Positions 17,266 to 24,579 of a DNA stretch of 64,000 bases are shown here, one piece after another. Within the stretch, counting starts at the first letter, position 1. Each line of letters opens with the position of its first letter. A model generated the notes under the pieces. It saw only the letters and a list, made by a program, of their open reading frames with translations, had not been told where the DNA came from and did no database searches. Both the position numbers and the translations under genes were made by a program. The stretch is from Povalibacter uvarum (lineage in GTDB: Bacteria > Pseudomonadota > Gammaproteobacteria > Steroidobacterales > Steroidobacteraceae), in the NCBI RefSeq assembly GCF_014202975.1, contig NZ_JACHHZ010000001.1, positions 806,001 through 870,000 of the forward strand, written 5' to 3'.

Positions 17266-17892
17266 ATGAGCGAACTGACACCACGCCAACGAGAAATCCT
17301 GAAGCTGATCCAGGAAGCGGTCGCGGATTCGGGAATGCCGCCGACGCGCGCGGAGATTGCCGAAGCCTTCGGGTTCAAGTCGCCGAATGCCGCTGAAGAA
17401 CATCTGCGGGCACTCCAGCGCAAAGGCGTCATCGATCTCATTCCTGGCGCCTCGCGCGGCATCCAGTTGAAAGATTCTCTTCGCGAGCAGATGGGCCTGC
17501 CTCTGATTGGTCGAGTTGCAGCGGGTAGGCCCATCCTCGCGGAAGAACATATCGAGACGCACCTGCAGATCGATCCGAAGATCTTCCAGCCGCGCGCTCA
17601 CTATCTGTTGAAGGTGCGCGGAATGAGTATGAAGGACATCGGCATCCTCGACGGCGACCTCGTCGCGGTGCATCGCACGCCCGATGTGCGCAGCCGGCAG
17701 GTCGTCGTGGCGCGCCTCGACAACGAAGTCACCGTGAAGCGCTATAAGCAGGAAGGAAAGATCGTGTGGCTCCTCCCCGAGAACGAAGAGTTCGAGCCGA
17801 TCAAGGTCGATCTGAAGGAGCAGTCACTCACCATCGAAGGCGTCGTAGTGGGCGTCCTGCGCCAGGGCAAGACGAAAGGGATGTTTCAGTAG
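17266..17892 (+). CDS. lexA: LexA repressor / autoprotease
   Basis: The 208-residue protein has the N-terminal winged helix-turn-helix (1-65, [12 protein letters not shown] and the [12 protein letters not shown] recognition region) and the C-terminal S24 peptidase domain. The self-cleavage bond Ala86-Gly87 (RVAAGRPI), catalytic Ser121 (RGMSMKD) and Lys158 (EVTVKRYK) are all present. On RecA-ssDNA activation it cleaves itself and derepresses the SOS regulon. The ATG at 17266 is chosen because the SOS box and promoter lie just upstream. It is followed by a strong terminator, so it is a single-gene unit. Confidence 0.97.
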   Translation: MSELTPRQREILKLIQEAVADSGMPPTRAEIAEAFGFKSPNAAEEHLRALQRKGVIDLIPGASRGIQLKDSLREQMGLPLIGRVAAGRPILAEEHIETHLQIDPKIFQPRAHYLLKVRGMSMKDIGILDGDLVAVHRTPDVRSRQVVVARLDNEVTVKRYKQEGKIVWLLPENEEFEPIKVDLKEQSLTIEGVVVGVLRQGKTKGMFQ

Positions 17893-18063
17893 GTTTTTTG
17901 CGAACGCCGTTGCAGTTCGCGGATGCCGTTCGCCGCTACAGTTCGATCGCGGACCAGGAAGGACCGCGTACTCCGCGCCCGGCCCTGAGTCAGGGTGCGG
18001 AGACAAGGATGTCTCGAGTTCTGACTTTTCCGTTGGAAAGGAGCGGAAAAGAGGGAAAGAAAA

Positions 18064-18090
18064 ACGGCCGCGCGATGCGGCCGTTTTTTT
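18064..18090 (+). terminator. Rho-independent terminator of lexA
   Basis: ACGGCCGC / GCGGCCGT arms (18064-18071, 18077-18084) with a five-base loop are followed by seven T residues. The phage-derived sequence begins right after this T tract. Confidence 0.88.
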
Positions 18091-18396
18091 GTTGGTGGAG
18101 GCGGCGGAGGCTGGATCGGTGCAATCGCTGGTGCCTTCGGCGGCGGCCGAGCGACTGGCGGCCCCGTGAGTGCAAGCACGATGTATCGCGTCAACGAGCT
18201 CGAGCCCGAGTTCTTCAAGCCGAACACGGACGGCAAGGTCGTACCGCTCTCGAAGATGCGTGGCATGGGCGGCGGCAACGTGACGAACAACTTCACCATC
18301 ACCACGCCAAACGGATCAATGTCCGCGCAGACTCGTCAGCAGCTCATGGCCGACCTTGCGAGCGGCATGGCTTCGGCGAATCGCCGCAACAACTGA
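18085..18396 (+). pseudogene. C-terminal fragment of a phage tail tape-measure gene
   Basis: The reading frame begins inside the lexA terminator T tract without a proper start and encodes a Gly-rich stretch (GGGGGGWIGAIAGAFGGGRATGGPVS), then MYRVNELEPEFFKP, then VTNNFTITTPNGSMS and a helical end. The GGGRATGGPVSA...YRVNE...PE.F pattern followed by an NNFTI beta segment is characteristic of the extreme C-terminus of siphophage tape-measure proteins (general family knowledge). A complete protein would be many hundreds of residues longer, so this is a remnant. A GTG at 18166 could start a 76-residue product, but nothing suggests it is functional. Confidence 0.75.
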
Positions 18397-18686
18397 TGCA
18401 AGTCCCCGACCTCCCGCCGGAGATTTGCGCGCTGTGCCGTGCTTCAACGCCCGATCACTGGCTGCACGATCTATTCAACTACTGCCCGCACACTCGCACG
18501 GCGGTCATCAGGAGACGCACAGAGCCAGGCTGGACCGTGCAGAGGGGAGTGTCGAAGCGGAAGGCGGGCGAGGTTCTAAAGCTGGTGGAGGCCACGTTCG
18601 CGAAGCTTGCAGCGAAGCATGGGAACACCTCCGTTGAGCACGACCGGCTCGTGCAGCGGGTGCGGAATGCGGACATCCGGGCCTAG
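18396..18686 (+). CDS. Small phage tail-region protein, putative zinc binding
   Basis: The 96-residue protein begins at an ATG that overlaps the tape-measure stop (TGATG), an arrangement usual in phage tail modules. CALC, HWLHD and NYCPH near the N-terminus (14-43) suggest a small metal-binding fold; the rest is basic and helical (KRKAGEVLKLVEATFAKLAAKHG). No precise function is recognised. It is most likely a passenger of the same prophage remnant, since no other phage genes are next to it. Confidence 0.6.
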   Translation: MQVPDLPPEICALCRASTPDHWLHDLFNYCPHTRTAVIRRRTEPGWTVQRGVSKRKAGEVLKLVEATFAKLAAKHGNTSVEHDRLVQRVRNADIRA

Positions 18687-19047
18687 GACGGGAGTCACGC
18701 ACCGTCTCTCGATCCCGACATTGGACGAGGGCAGGGGGCGCAGTACAAAGTAATTGGGCAAGACCAGGAAGAGGCTAGCCGCGAGGGCGTTTTGCGTTCG
18801 CGTCGGAGGTTGGACCGTTGCGCCGGTTCAACCTCCTTACGGGCTTTCACACCCGCACCGTTCTCTCTCCGGCACCACGGGGCCAGCACCTCTTCCGGGC
18901 AAGCCGCTCGAGCAGCTTGCGGTTGGGATCGTGCGCTAATTGCGATGTCGCTGGAAATCGTCGGTATGCGACGACAACATGATGCAGAGCTGATTCCGAA
19001 AAGCGACACATTGCACGTGGCCGGCGGCGGGGACCACGAAAGCGAAA
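18687..19047. other. Intergenic region of the island with an inverted repeat
   Basis: No gene is supported. An inverted repeat at 18805-18836 (GGAGGTTG...CAACCTCC with an inner ACCG/CGGT pair) forms a stable hairpin without a T tract. Nothing else was recognised. Confidence 0.5.
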
Positions 19048-19953
19048 CTAGCTTGCAGCTCTTACACCATCGCTATGCGTGGCCGCAGCGAATGTCTCAT
19101 TGAGACGCTCGAGAGTTTCCCTTTCCGATTGGCTGATTCGCGGAGCCGGCGTCAGTACGAACTGCTGGCAGTAGGTGTACCTGGACCGACCCAACGTCTG
19201 GGCCATGAAGCTTGCCCGCGCCATGATTCCTATGATGCCGGGTCTGGCGAGGTCCCATATCCTAGAGTTCTCGTTGAGGAACTCTTGCAATAGCGCCACC
19301 GCGCCTTCTCGGATCTCGCCCTCGGTGCGGACTGTCAGCACTGAAAACCTGGGATTGAGGTGACGGCTCAGGTCGAATGCCACAATGCCGTTGGCGCCGC
19401 TCTTCAAGGCGGGTTTCAGATCCTTCTGAGCATTGCAGAAGTTGCGCTCTATCGCACGCACATCCGGACTCCACAGTCGCTTGCACTGGATCGCAACGTC
19501 CCGCCGGCCAAACGCAACTCCAACATCTGCGTTCGACGGGAAGGTTGGCGTCTGACCACCAGCCGCCAGACGCTCTGCTATCAGCAACTCGAATGCAAGG
19601 TTGCGAGCAGCGTTCGAGGAAGTGGCAGGATTCTCGGCCAGATAGGAGAGCGGCCCACCTGCGACGGATTGCAGGCGCTTGCTAACGGCAGCGTCAAACT
19701 TACCGCTCAGCCCTTGGGAAATGGCGATGATCTCGCGCGCCTCATACAGTGCATTCGCAATCTCGGTGAGTCGGCCGTCCAATTTAGATAGATCCCCTCC
19801 CGAGTGCGCAGAGACCAGTTCGCTGAGGCTCCTCACGTACCGACCGAACCGACCGGCGCTTACGTTCGCTCCGCATCGGTCCAGCCAAGCACATGCGCTG
19901 ACCAAGTCAGCCTCTATCTGCGCGAAGGTGTCTGTGGAGAAGTACCCGGGCAT
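19048..19953 (-). CDS. Hypothetical protein with PD-(D/E)XK-like nuclease motif
   Basis: The 301-residue protein is not recognised as a named family. Its N-terminal half (1-105) is helical. The middle has a helix with Glu122 (ARNLAFELLIAERLAAGG), then ADVGVAFGRRDVAIQCKRL with Asp143 and Gln156-x-Lys158. Helix-Glu, Asp, then Q/E-x-K on a beta strand is the layout of PD-(D/E)XK nuclease-like folds; Gln in place of Glu occurs in some members. A further strand (NGIVAFDLSRHL) follows. No membrane segment or signal peptide. It begins seven bases after a PEP-CTERM gene and may be cotranscribed. Nuclease activity is inference only. Confidence 0.6.
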   Translation of the reverse strand: MPGYFSTDTFAQIEADLVSACAWLDRCGANVSAGRFGRYVRSLSELVSAHSGGDLSKLDGRLTEIANALYEAREIIAISQGLSGKFDAAVSKRLQSVAGGPLSYLAENPATSSNAARNLAFELLIAERLAAGGQTPTFPSNADVGVAFGRRDVAIQCKRLWSPDVRAIERNFCNAQKDLKPALKSGANGIVAFDLSRHLNPRFSVLTVRTEGEIREGAVALLQEFLNENSRIWDLARPGIIGIMARASFMAQTLGRSRYTYCQQFVLTPAPRISQSERETLERLNETFAAATHSDGVRAAS

Positions 19954-19960
19954 CCCGTCG

Positions 19961-20626
19961 TCAGTTCATTTCGGAGTTTCGCCGGCGCGTCACACGTATT
20001 CCGAGTAGGCCAATACCGAGCAGGGCGAAGCTCCCGGGTTCGGGCACCTTCCTGAACATCGTCACATCGTAGGTGTAGCGAAGAGCTTCACCGGTTGGAG
20101 CTGCCCAGATCGCAACGTTGAAGTGCGGCCCACCGATGATGCCGGGAATGTTCGTGAGGTTATCGACGAGCATGAGCGACGACAGCGTCGAGTCGGGGCA
20201 GGCGACACTGCAGCGCTTGTCTATGTAGATCGAAAACAGGCGGCCGTCGTCGGCTTGAGTGCTGGCGCCAAGGAACCAATCGGTTGCAGTACTGGTATCG
20301 ATTCGCGTGTATGCGTTCAACCATGCGCCGCCAATGTTATTTGAGGTGAAATGGTCGCCATCGTTGAACGTCGCATCGACGGAGAGGACGGCGGCATCGA
20401 ATCGATTCTGGATCGAGCTTCCCGACGAGCTGCTTGACTCGCTGGAGTACGACAGCTCGGCGTCACTCTCGAAGGTGACATAGCCGTGGATTGACGCGAT
20501 TGGTAGCGGCTCGCCGGTGCCGTGAAGTATGTCGACGAGCTTGGCGTTGAACTCGTACGTAATCGGAATCGCGAGCGTCATGGCAGGCAGGAGTGAAGCA
20601 ACAAGCGCAAGCGCAAACCTGAACAT
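19961..20626 (-). CDS. PEP-CTERM sorting-domain protein, copy 1
   Basis: The 221-residue protein has a signal peptide (about 1-19, ending TLA/IPITYEF), a beta-rich exported domain with a Ser-rich run (SSESSSSSGSS, about 62-72), a C-x3-C-PDS motif (CSVACPDS), and a C-terminal tail with VPEPGSFALLGIGLLG followed by RVTRRR. PEP-CTERM tails are recognised and cleaved by exosortase at the membrane and are linked with extracellular polysaccharide and biofilm systems. No exosortase gene is in the window. The start at 20626 is the first Met of the signal peptide. The stop is seven bases before the nuclease-like gene. Confidence 0.85.
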   Translation of the reverse strand: MFRFALALVASLLPAMTLAIPITYEFNAKLVDILHGTGEPLPIASIHGYVTFESDAELSYSSESSSSSGSSIQNRFDAAVLSVDATFNDGDHFTSNNIGGAWLNAYTRIDTSTATDWFLGASTQADDGRLFSIYIDKRCSVACPDSTLSSLMLVDNLTNIPGIIGGPHFNVAIWAAPTGEALRYTYDVTMFRKVPEPGSFALLGIGLLGIRVTRRRNSEMN

Positions 20627-20643
20627 AGCGGAGCCCCCCGTAG

Positions 20644-21279
20644 TCAGGCGTGATCCATCTTTCGTCGGCGCGTCACGACGCCAAGCAATCCGATGCCGAG
20701 CAATGCAAAAGTCGAGGGCTCCGGCACCTGTCGGAAGGTATGCACGTCGTAGATCCATGTTAGATCCGGTGCCGCGCCTTCGCTGACGGTGATTGTGATC
20801 GACTTGGTGAGCATGTCGGGGATGTTGAACCAGTCGTCTTGCGCCAGGTACATGCCTAGCGATGCATCGGGACAGTCAACCGTCGCGCAGGAGCCCCACA
20901 GATAGAAGCCGAAGCGCCGTCCGTCATTGAGCGCGGCAGTGAAGCCACCGTCCATCTCGCGCCACTCTGGGCTGTTCGGCCCGTACTGCTCAAAGCCAGC
21001 AGCGCCTGTGCCAGGTACGGCGGTGAAGTGGCCGTCAACGACGTTGAGGCTCAGCGACTCGATCGCGGGGCCGTACCGCGTGTACCCATCGCGAGAATCC
21101 GTCAGCACAGCATCCGAGTTGATCGTGATGGTGCCGCTCATCGGCACCGGTCCAGGCATGTACTGCTCTGCGTACGGGATGCGCGCGGCAAAGATGCCGC
21201 TGAACTCGAAAGTGATTGGCACCGCCGCGGCGGCTCCCGGCAATAGAAGGGCACAGAGCATCAGTGCTTTCGTGCGCAT
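20644..21279 (-). CDS. PEP-CTERM sorting-domain protein, copy 2
   Basis: The 211-residue paralogue has a signal peptide (ALMLCALLLPGAAAA/VPITFEF), a beta-rich domain, the C-x4-C-PDA motif (CATVDCPDAS) and a C-terminal VPEPSTFALLGIGLLGVVTRRRK sorting signal. It keeps the same order of elements as its neighbours: ITFEF start, D-GRRFGFY strand before the cysteine pair, and FRQVPEPS at the end. The 17-base spacing to copy 1 implies cotranscription. The exported function is unknown. Confidence 0.85.
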   Translation of the reverse strand: MRTKALMLCALLLPGAAAAVPITFEFSGIFAARIPYAEQYMPGPVPMSGTITINSDAVLTDSRDGYTRYGPAIESLSLNVVDGHFTAVPGTGAAGFEQYGPNSPEWREMDGGFTAALNDGRRFGFYLWGSCATVDCPDASLGMYLAQDDWFNIPDMLTKSITITVSEGAAPDLTWIYDVHTFRQVPEPSTFALLGIGLLGVVTRRRKMDHA

Positions 21280-21315
21280 CGTCAGAATCCCCGGTTGTAG
21301 GTTGGGCAGGTCCAA

Positions 21316-21984
21316 TCACTTCTTGCTGGGTCGACGCCGCGCGGCGGCTCCGAGCAGTCCGAGCACGAGCAGGCCAAGAGTGGAAGGCTCCGGCACTTTG
21401 CGGAACGTGGTTGCCGTGTAGACCTGCAACACTGTTGGGTCGAGCAGCGCGTTACGCACGCGTAGGACGACGCCGAGGCCGGCGTACATTCCGTGAACAT
21501 CGTTGAGATCGGCATTCGCGAGCAACGATTCAAAAGTCGAGTCGAGGCAGTTATCGGGCGGAATACACCGGCGGTCATAGGAGAATGAGAAGTACCTTCC
21601 GTCGATCGACTGTGCTTGGGTTCCAGCCGCGTATTCGACGACTGGTGATTGATCGTTCCAGAAGTTCTTGTAGGTAGCTCCCGTGCTCGACGTTCCGCCA
21701 GCGACGTAGAGCTCGTCGGATCCGAACTCCATGTAGGCGGAGAGCAAAGCGCCGTCGTAGCTGTTCCACTCCGTGCCAGATTTATTGGTGTAGTCGATAG
21801 GGTCAGTGCTATCGGTTACGACAGGATTGGTCTCGAACGTAATGTAGCCGTGTGCTGGCCCGGGGTTCTCAACGCCTTGCGATACCTCGAGCAATGCGGT
21901 GAATTCATACGTCACCGGAATTGCAAGAGCTGAAGCGGACGCAAGCAGCGCCGCCGCCCCGAGCGCGAACTGTGTTCTGCGCAT
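21316..21984 (-). CDS. PEP-CTERM sorting-domain protein, copy 3
   Basis: The 222-residue paralogue begins MRRTQFALGAAALLASASALA (signal peptide) followed by IPVTYEF. It has the DGRYFSFSYDRRC strand, a C-x5-C motif (CIPPDNCLDS), and a C-terminal VPEPSTLGLLVLGLLGAAARRR sorting tail. It is the first of the three leftward genes, 36 bases before copy 2. Sequence divergence between the three copies suggests an old tandem duplication rather than a recent one. Confidence 0.85.
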   Translation of the reverse strand: MRRTQFALGAAALLASASALAIPVTYEFTALLEVSQGVENPGPAHGYITFETNPVVTDSTDPIDYTNKSGTEWNSYDGALLSAYMEFGSDELYVAGGTSSTGATYKNFWNDQSPVVEYAAGTQAQSIDGRYFSFSYDRRCIPPDNCLDSTFESLLANADLNDVHGMYAGLGVVLRVRNALLDPTVLQVYTATTFRKVPEPSTLGLLVLGLLGAAARRRPSKK

Positions 21985-22746
21985 TTGGACATCCCTGAGT
22001 GTTGTTGTTAGTCGGTGCGGCTTCCGACGCTGCATCGCCGATGCCTGTTTTCAGCACGAGCCGAACAATCAGCCGGTTACGCAACTAGTAGCTATCGCCC
22101 CCGCGAGGGGGTGTAAATTCGGCCGACGTAATGCCTTCACTGCAAGTCAGCAACATAGGCAACGGCGCTATCTGTCTTGGCAGGGTCTTTTGTCGCAGCA
22201 GCGTGTCGGCTCGCTACCGCCGATACATCTCCCAGTCTTAGTGCCGGGTCCACGGCACGAATCCTCACGAACACACGCAGCCTCGTCTTTGCTCGCGAAG
22301 AACTGCGGACCGTAGCGGCGACAGCGCAGAAGCCAGCGCGGTCCAGTGAAACTGCGGTAACCGGTCGCGACGTATAGTGCGGCCAGGCGGTGAAGGGGAG
22401 CCCGCTTCAAATGTCCGAGTTTAGCAGGCTGGCCTTAGGGCGCTTGTTCATTCGTTCGACGATCGCCGCGGGTTCGAATCCCGCCACCGCTGCCTCCCCG
22501 CAGAGATTCGCAGGCAGCGTGACGTTGGCTGAGCGCGCCCATACGCAACACGGGCTAGTGCCGCTTCTCATCTGGATCGACAGTCCACGCCGCACTTGCG
22601 CGCTAGGGTCAATCGCCCGCTTGAGTTCCGTCTCCAACTATTCGCGCACGACGGGGTCTGTAGTGCGCCGGATCTTCCTCGCGCACGAATTCGACGTAGT
22701 CCCTGGCCGGTATTGGCGTTGGGCCTCGTCCAGGAGCGGAGGCCGC
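21985..22746. other. Long intergenic region with a tRNA-like 3' fragment
   Basis: No protein gene is supported over 760 bases. It contains a CCCCC-GCGA-GGGGG hairpin (22098-22111), which would lie upstream of PEP-CTERM copy 3, and a T-arm-like sequence at about 22460-22490. Base composition and frames show no coding signal, so the region is probably degraded sequence. Confidence 0.5.
22460..22490 (+). other. tRNA 3'-half-like sequence (possible attachment remnant)
   Basis: GCGGG-TTCGAAT-CCCGC is a perfect T stem-loop with the invariant TTCGAAT loop, followed by CACCGCT. No matching D arm or anticodon arm could be found upstream at normal spacing, so it is not a whole tRNA. Fragments of this kind are left by integrases that use tRNA 3' ends, but chance resemblance is possible. 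Confidence 0.3.
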
Positions 22747-23598
22747 CTAGTCTGCTACGATTTCCACGGTCTCGTCTCCGAGAGCCCGCGCTCTGCGGAA
22801 GACAATTGACGGATGCTCGCGGAACACGTGTCGGATCCGCTGCTTCACTTCGTCGGGAGTCTTGTCGCCGAACGTGATTGCTGAAATCGGCCCAGGTTCA
22901 GGGCACAGGCGCTCACCCTGTCGAGTGAGGATTCGCCATTCCTTCTCAAACTCGTACCTTCTGAGCTTCGGCCGAAAGAGCTTGTTCAGAACGATGTCCC
23001 GGGATTCAAGCCTCAGCAGTCCATAGTCGTGTTGCGGCAGCTCGTCGAAATACTGCGTGTCTACGGCAAGTGTTCGCGAATCACGCAGTTCAACCGTCTC
23101 CGGATCCATGCGCCAGTCATATTCTATGCAGTAGCCGGAAAAATCCGCTCCGTACTCTTTCCACATGCGATGACTCTGTCCATCGGCGCACAGGCTGTAA
23201 CAGCCAACGGCTGCTGCGAAGGTCATGAGTTGGTCGACAAAGCCATCCAGTTCAGCTTTCTGTTCTGGGGTGGGCTCGACTGGACCAGTCGGACCCTCCA
23301 TAACCAATGCGAACGGTATGAACTGCACCTCGCCATGCGGCCCGTGCATCGGGAACTGGACCAGATTGCGCCACCGTACAGCTAGTTCGATCTTGGGGCG
23401 CAGTTTGCCGTCGTATTCGTCGACCAATCGAGCAAACGATGGAAACCACACTTTCCTTTGCTCCAGCGCACTTAGGTCGTCGGCGTTGCCGGCTCGGTAC
23501 TTGTAGAGAAACTTGGGCATGAGCCGAACTTCGGCACGCAAAAGTTTTTCGTAGTGCTGCCGTCTGGCTTCTAGTTCGTCTGATTGGTCGTCCTGCAT
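22747..23598 (-). CDS. DUF2971 family protein
   Basis: The 283-residue protein shows DUF2971 hallmarks: LYKYRAGNADDLSALEQRKVWF near residue 30, a central MWKEYGADFSGYCIEYD motif, and KEWRILTR in the C-terminal part. The family is widespread on mobile elements and near defence genes, but its biochemical function is unknown. The start chosen is the ATG at 23598, which has GGGAGG seven bases upstream; in-frame GTG/ATG codons at 23613 and 23604 lie on or next to that site. It follows a small frameshifted gene by about 36 bases. Confidence 0.85.
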   Translation of the reverse strand: MQDDQSDELEARRQHYEKLLRAEVRLMPKFLYKYRAGNADDLSALEQRKVWFPSFARLVDEYDGKLRPKIELAVRWRNLVQFPMHGPHGEVQFIPFALVMEGPTGPVEPTPEQKAELDGFVDQLMTFAAAVGCYSLCADGQSHRMWKEYGADFSGYCIEYDWRMDPETVELRDSRTLAVDTQYFDELPQHDYGLLRLESRDIVLNKLFRPKLRRYEFEKEWRILTRQGERLCPEPGPISAITFGDKTPDEVKQRIRHVFREHPSIVFRRARALGDETVEIVAD

Positions 23599-23634
23599 GT
23601 CCATGCCTCCCACTCAGTTGCCGCCCTGTGCCCT

Positions 23635-23945
23635 TTATTGCACGGACCTGCGGTCGAGCTCGAGTTTCCATGCATCAATCAACTCGATCGCAGCCAACCG
23701 ATCAAGGCCGCGAAGCTTGTCCATCCGCAGGATCCAATTGTCATTCAGATCAGTGATCGGACGTTCGCGCAGCAACCGATCGAGCGTCTCCCCGCATTCC
23801 GTCGGCAACGAGTTGATCAGCGCCATCGGACCGGGTTTCGCGAGGTCGTCGATGATTCCTGGTACTCGGCGACCAGGCGGTCGAAGTCGTCCATGGCCTG
23901 CTTCCTTGCATTGTCGTATCGTGGATGCGGGCCGCGCTCCACCAT
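23635..23945 (-). pseudogene. Small helical protein gene broken by a frameshift
   Basis: Two reading frames join at about 23858-23862. The first gives MVERGPHPRYDNARKQAMDDFDRLVAEYQ, the second continues GIIDDLAKPGPMALINSLPTECG and ends WKLELDRRSVQ. One extra base (a G in CAGGAA) would give a continuous protein of about 103 residues. The rest of the first frame after the break is low quality and stops soon. The family is not recognised. It lies upstream of the DUF2971 gene in the same direction and was probably its partner. A sequencing error cannot be excluded. Confidence 0.5.
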
Positions 23946-24364
23946 GGAAACCTTTGCCAGATCGCCCTGAGCAAGACAGGACTTCTGTTTGCCATCCCAA
24001 GGCTTAACCGAGGTTCCGGGGCGCTCCAGCAAGGGGGTGTGAAGCGCGGCCCGGTTCCTAGATTTGCACACTTTCGGGACGGGACCGCAACCAGTTGTCC
24101 GCGAAGCCCCCAAATCGCCAGCAACGGGCAGCCGTCCAGCAGGATCTAACAGCGGCACCTGTAGAACGTCGATCGCACCTCGACTAATAGTGCGACTTCG
24201 TCACGGCGGCGGAAAAAACGTGACATGGCGACGAATAGAAAAACCCCGCCTGACGGCCCGGCGGGGCTTCGGTCTCACGAAGCCGGGGGGACTTGCCTGG
24301 GGTCTGCGGACATTCTCCAGTGAACTCTACCCATGCTGGGCGGTCGGACTACATCGGTAACAAT
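23946..24364. other. Intergenic region between the DUF2971 unit and tRNA-Thr
   Basis: No gene is supported. It contains a leftward terminator-like hairpin near 24236-24266. Nothing else was recognised. Confidence 0.5.
24236..24266 (-). terminator. Leftward Rho-independent terminator without an obvious gene
   Basis: On the minus strand CCCCGCC (24260-24266 complement) pairs with GGCGGGG (24244-24250 complement) and is followed by TTTTTC. The nearest leftward gene upstream is the decayed gene ending at 24580, with the rightward tRNA-like gene in between. Confidence 0.6.
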
Positions 24365-24436
24365 GCCCCTGTAGCTCAGCGGATAGAGCGCCCTTCTCGT
24401 AAAGGGGAGACGCGGGTTCGATTCCCGCCAGGATTC
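24365..24436 (+). tRNA. tRNA-Thr(CGT)-like gene with damaged acceptor stem
   Basis: GCCCCTG-TA-GCTC...GAGC, the anticodon stem CCCTT/AGGGG around loop CTCGTAA (anticodon CGT, Thr), and the T arm GCGGG-TTCGATT-CCCGC all fold normally. The 3' acceptor strand reads CAGGATT instead of the expected CAGGGGC: the lower four pairs hold, but the top three become G-T, C/T and C/A. No CCA follows, although tRNA-Leu and ssrA in this window encode CCA. A terminator follows at once. It may be a non-functional copy or one altered at its 3' end by integration or excision of an element. Confidence 0.6.
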
Positions 24437-24437
24437 G

Positions 24438-24468
24438 AAGGCCCTGCCCGGCAATAGCAGGGCCTTTT
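24438..24468 (+). terminator. Terminator behind the tRNA-Thr-like gene
   Basis: AAGGCCCTGC and GCAGGGCCTT (24438-24447, 24457-24466) form a ten-pair stem followed by TT, giving a four-base T run. Confidence 0.75.
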
Positions 24469-24579
24469 CCATCCGTCGCGCTGTCCAGCTTCTAGAATCG
24501 AGCGTCTACCTTGGTACGCGCGCCCAGCGTTTCTTCCGCTTCCGCAGAATTCAAGCGGGGGGCTGGTCGCCCCCGTCGG

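Noticed and set aside
22386-22497. Possible selenocysteine tRNA (CTTCAAA loop upstream of a T arm)
   Set aside because: The stems flanking CTTCAAA do not pair and the acceptor arms do not match, so the resemblance is only local.
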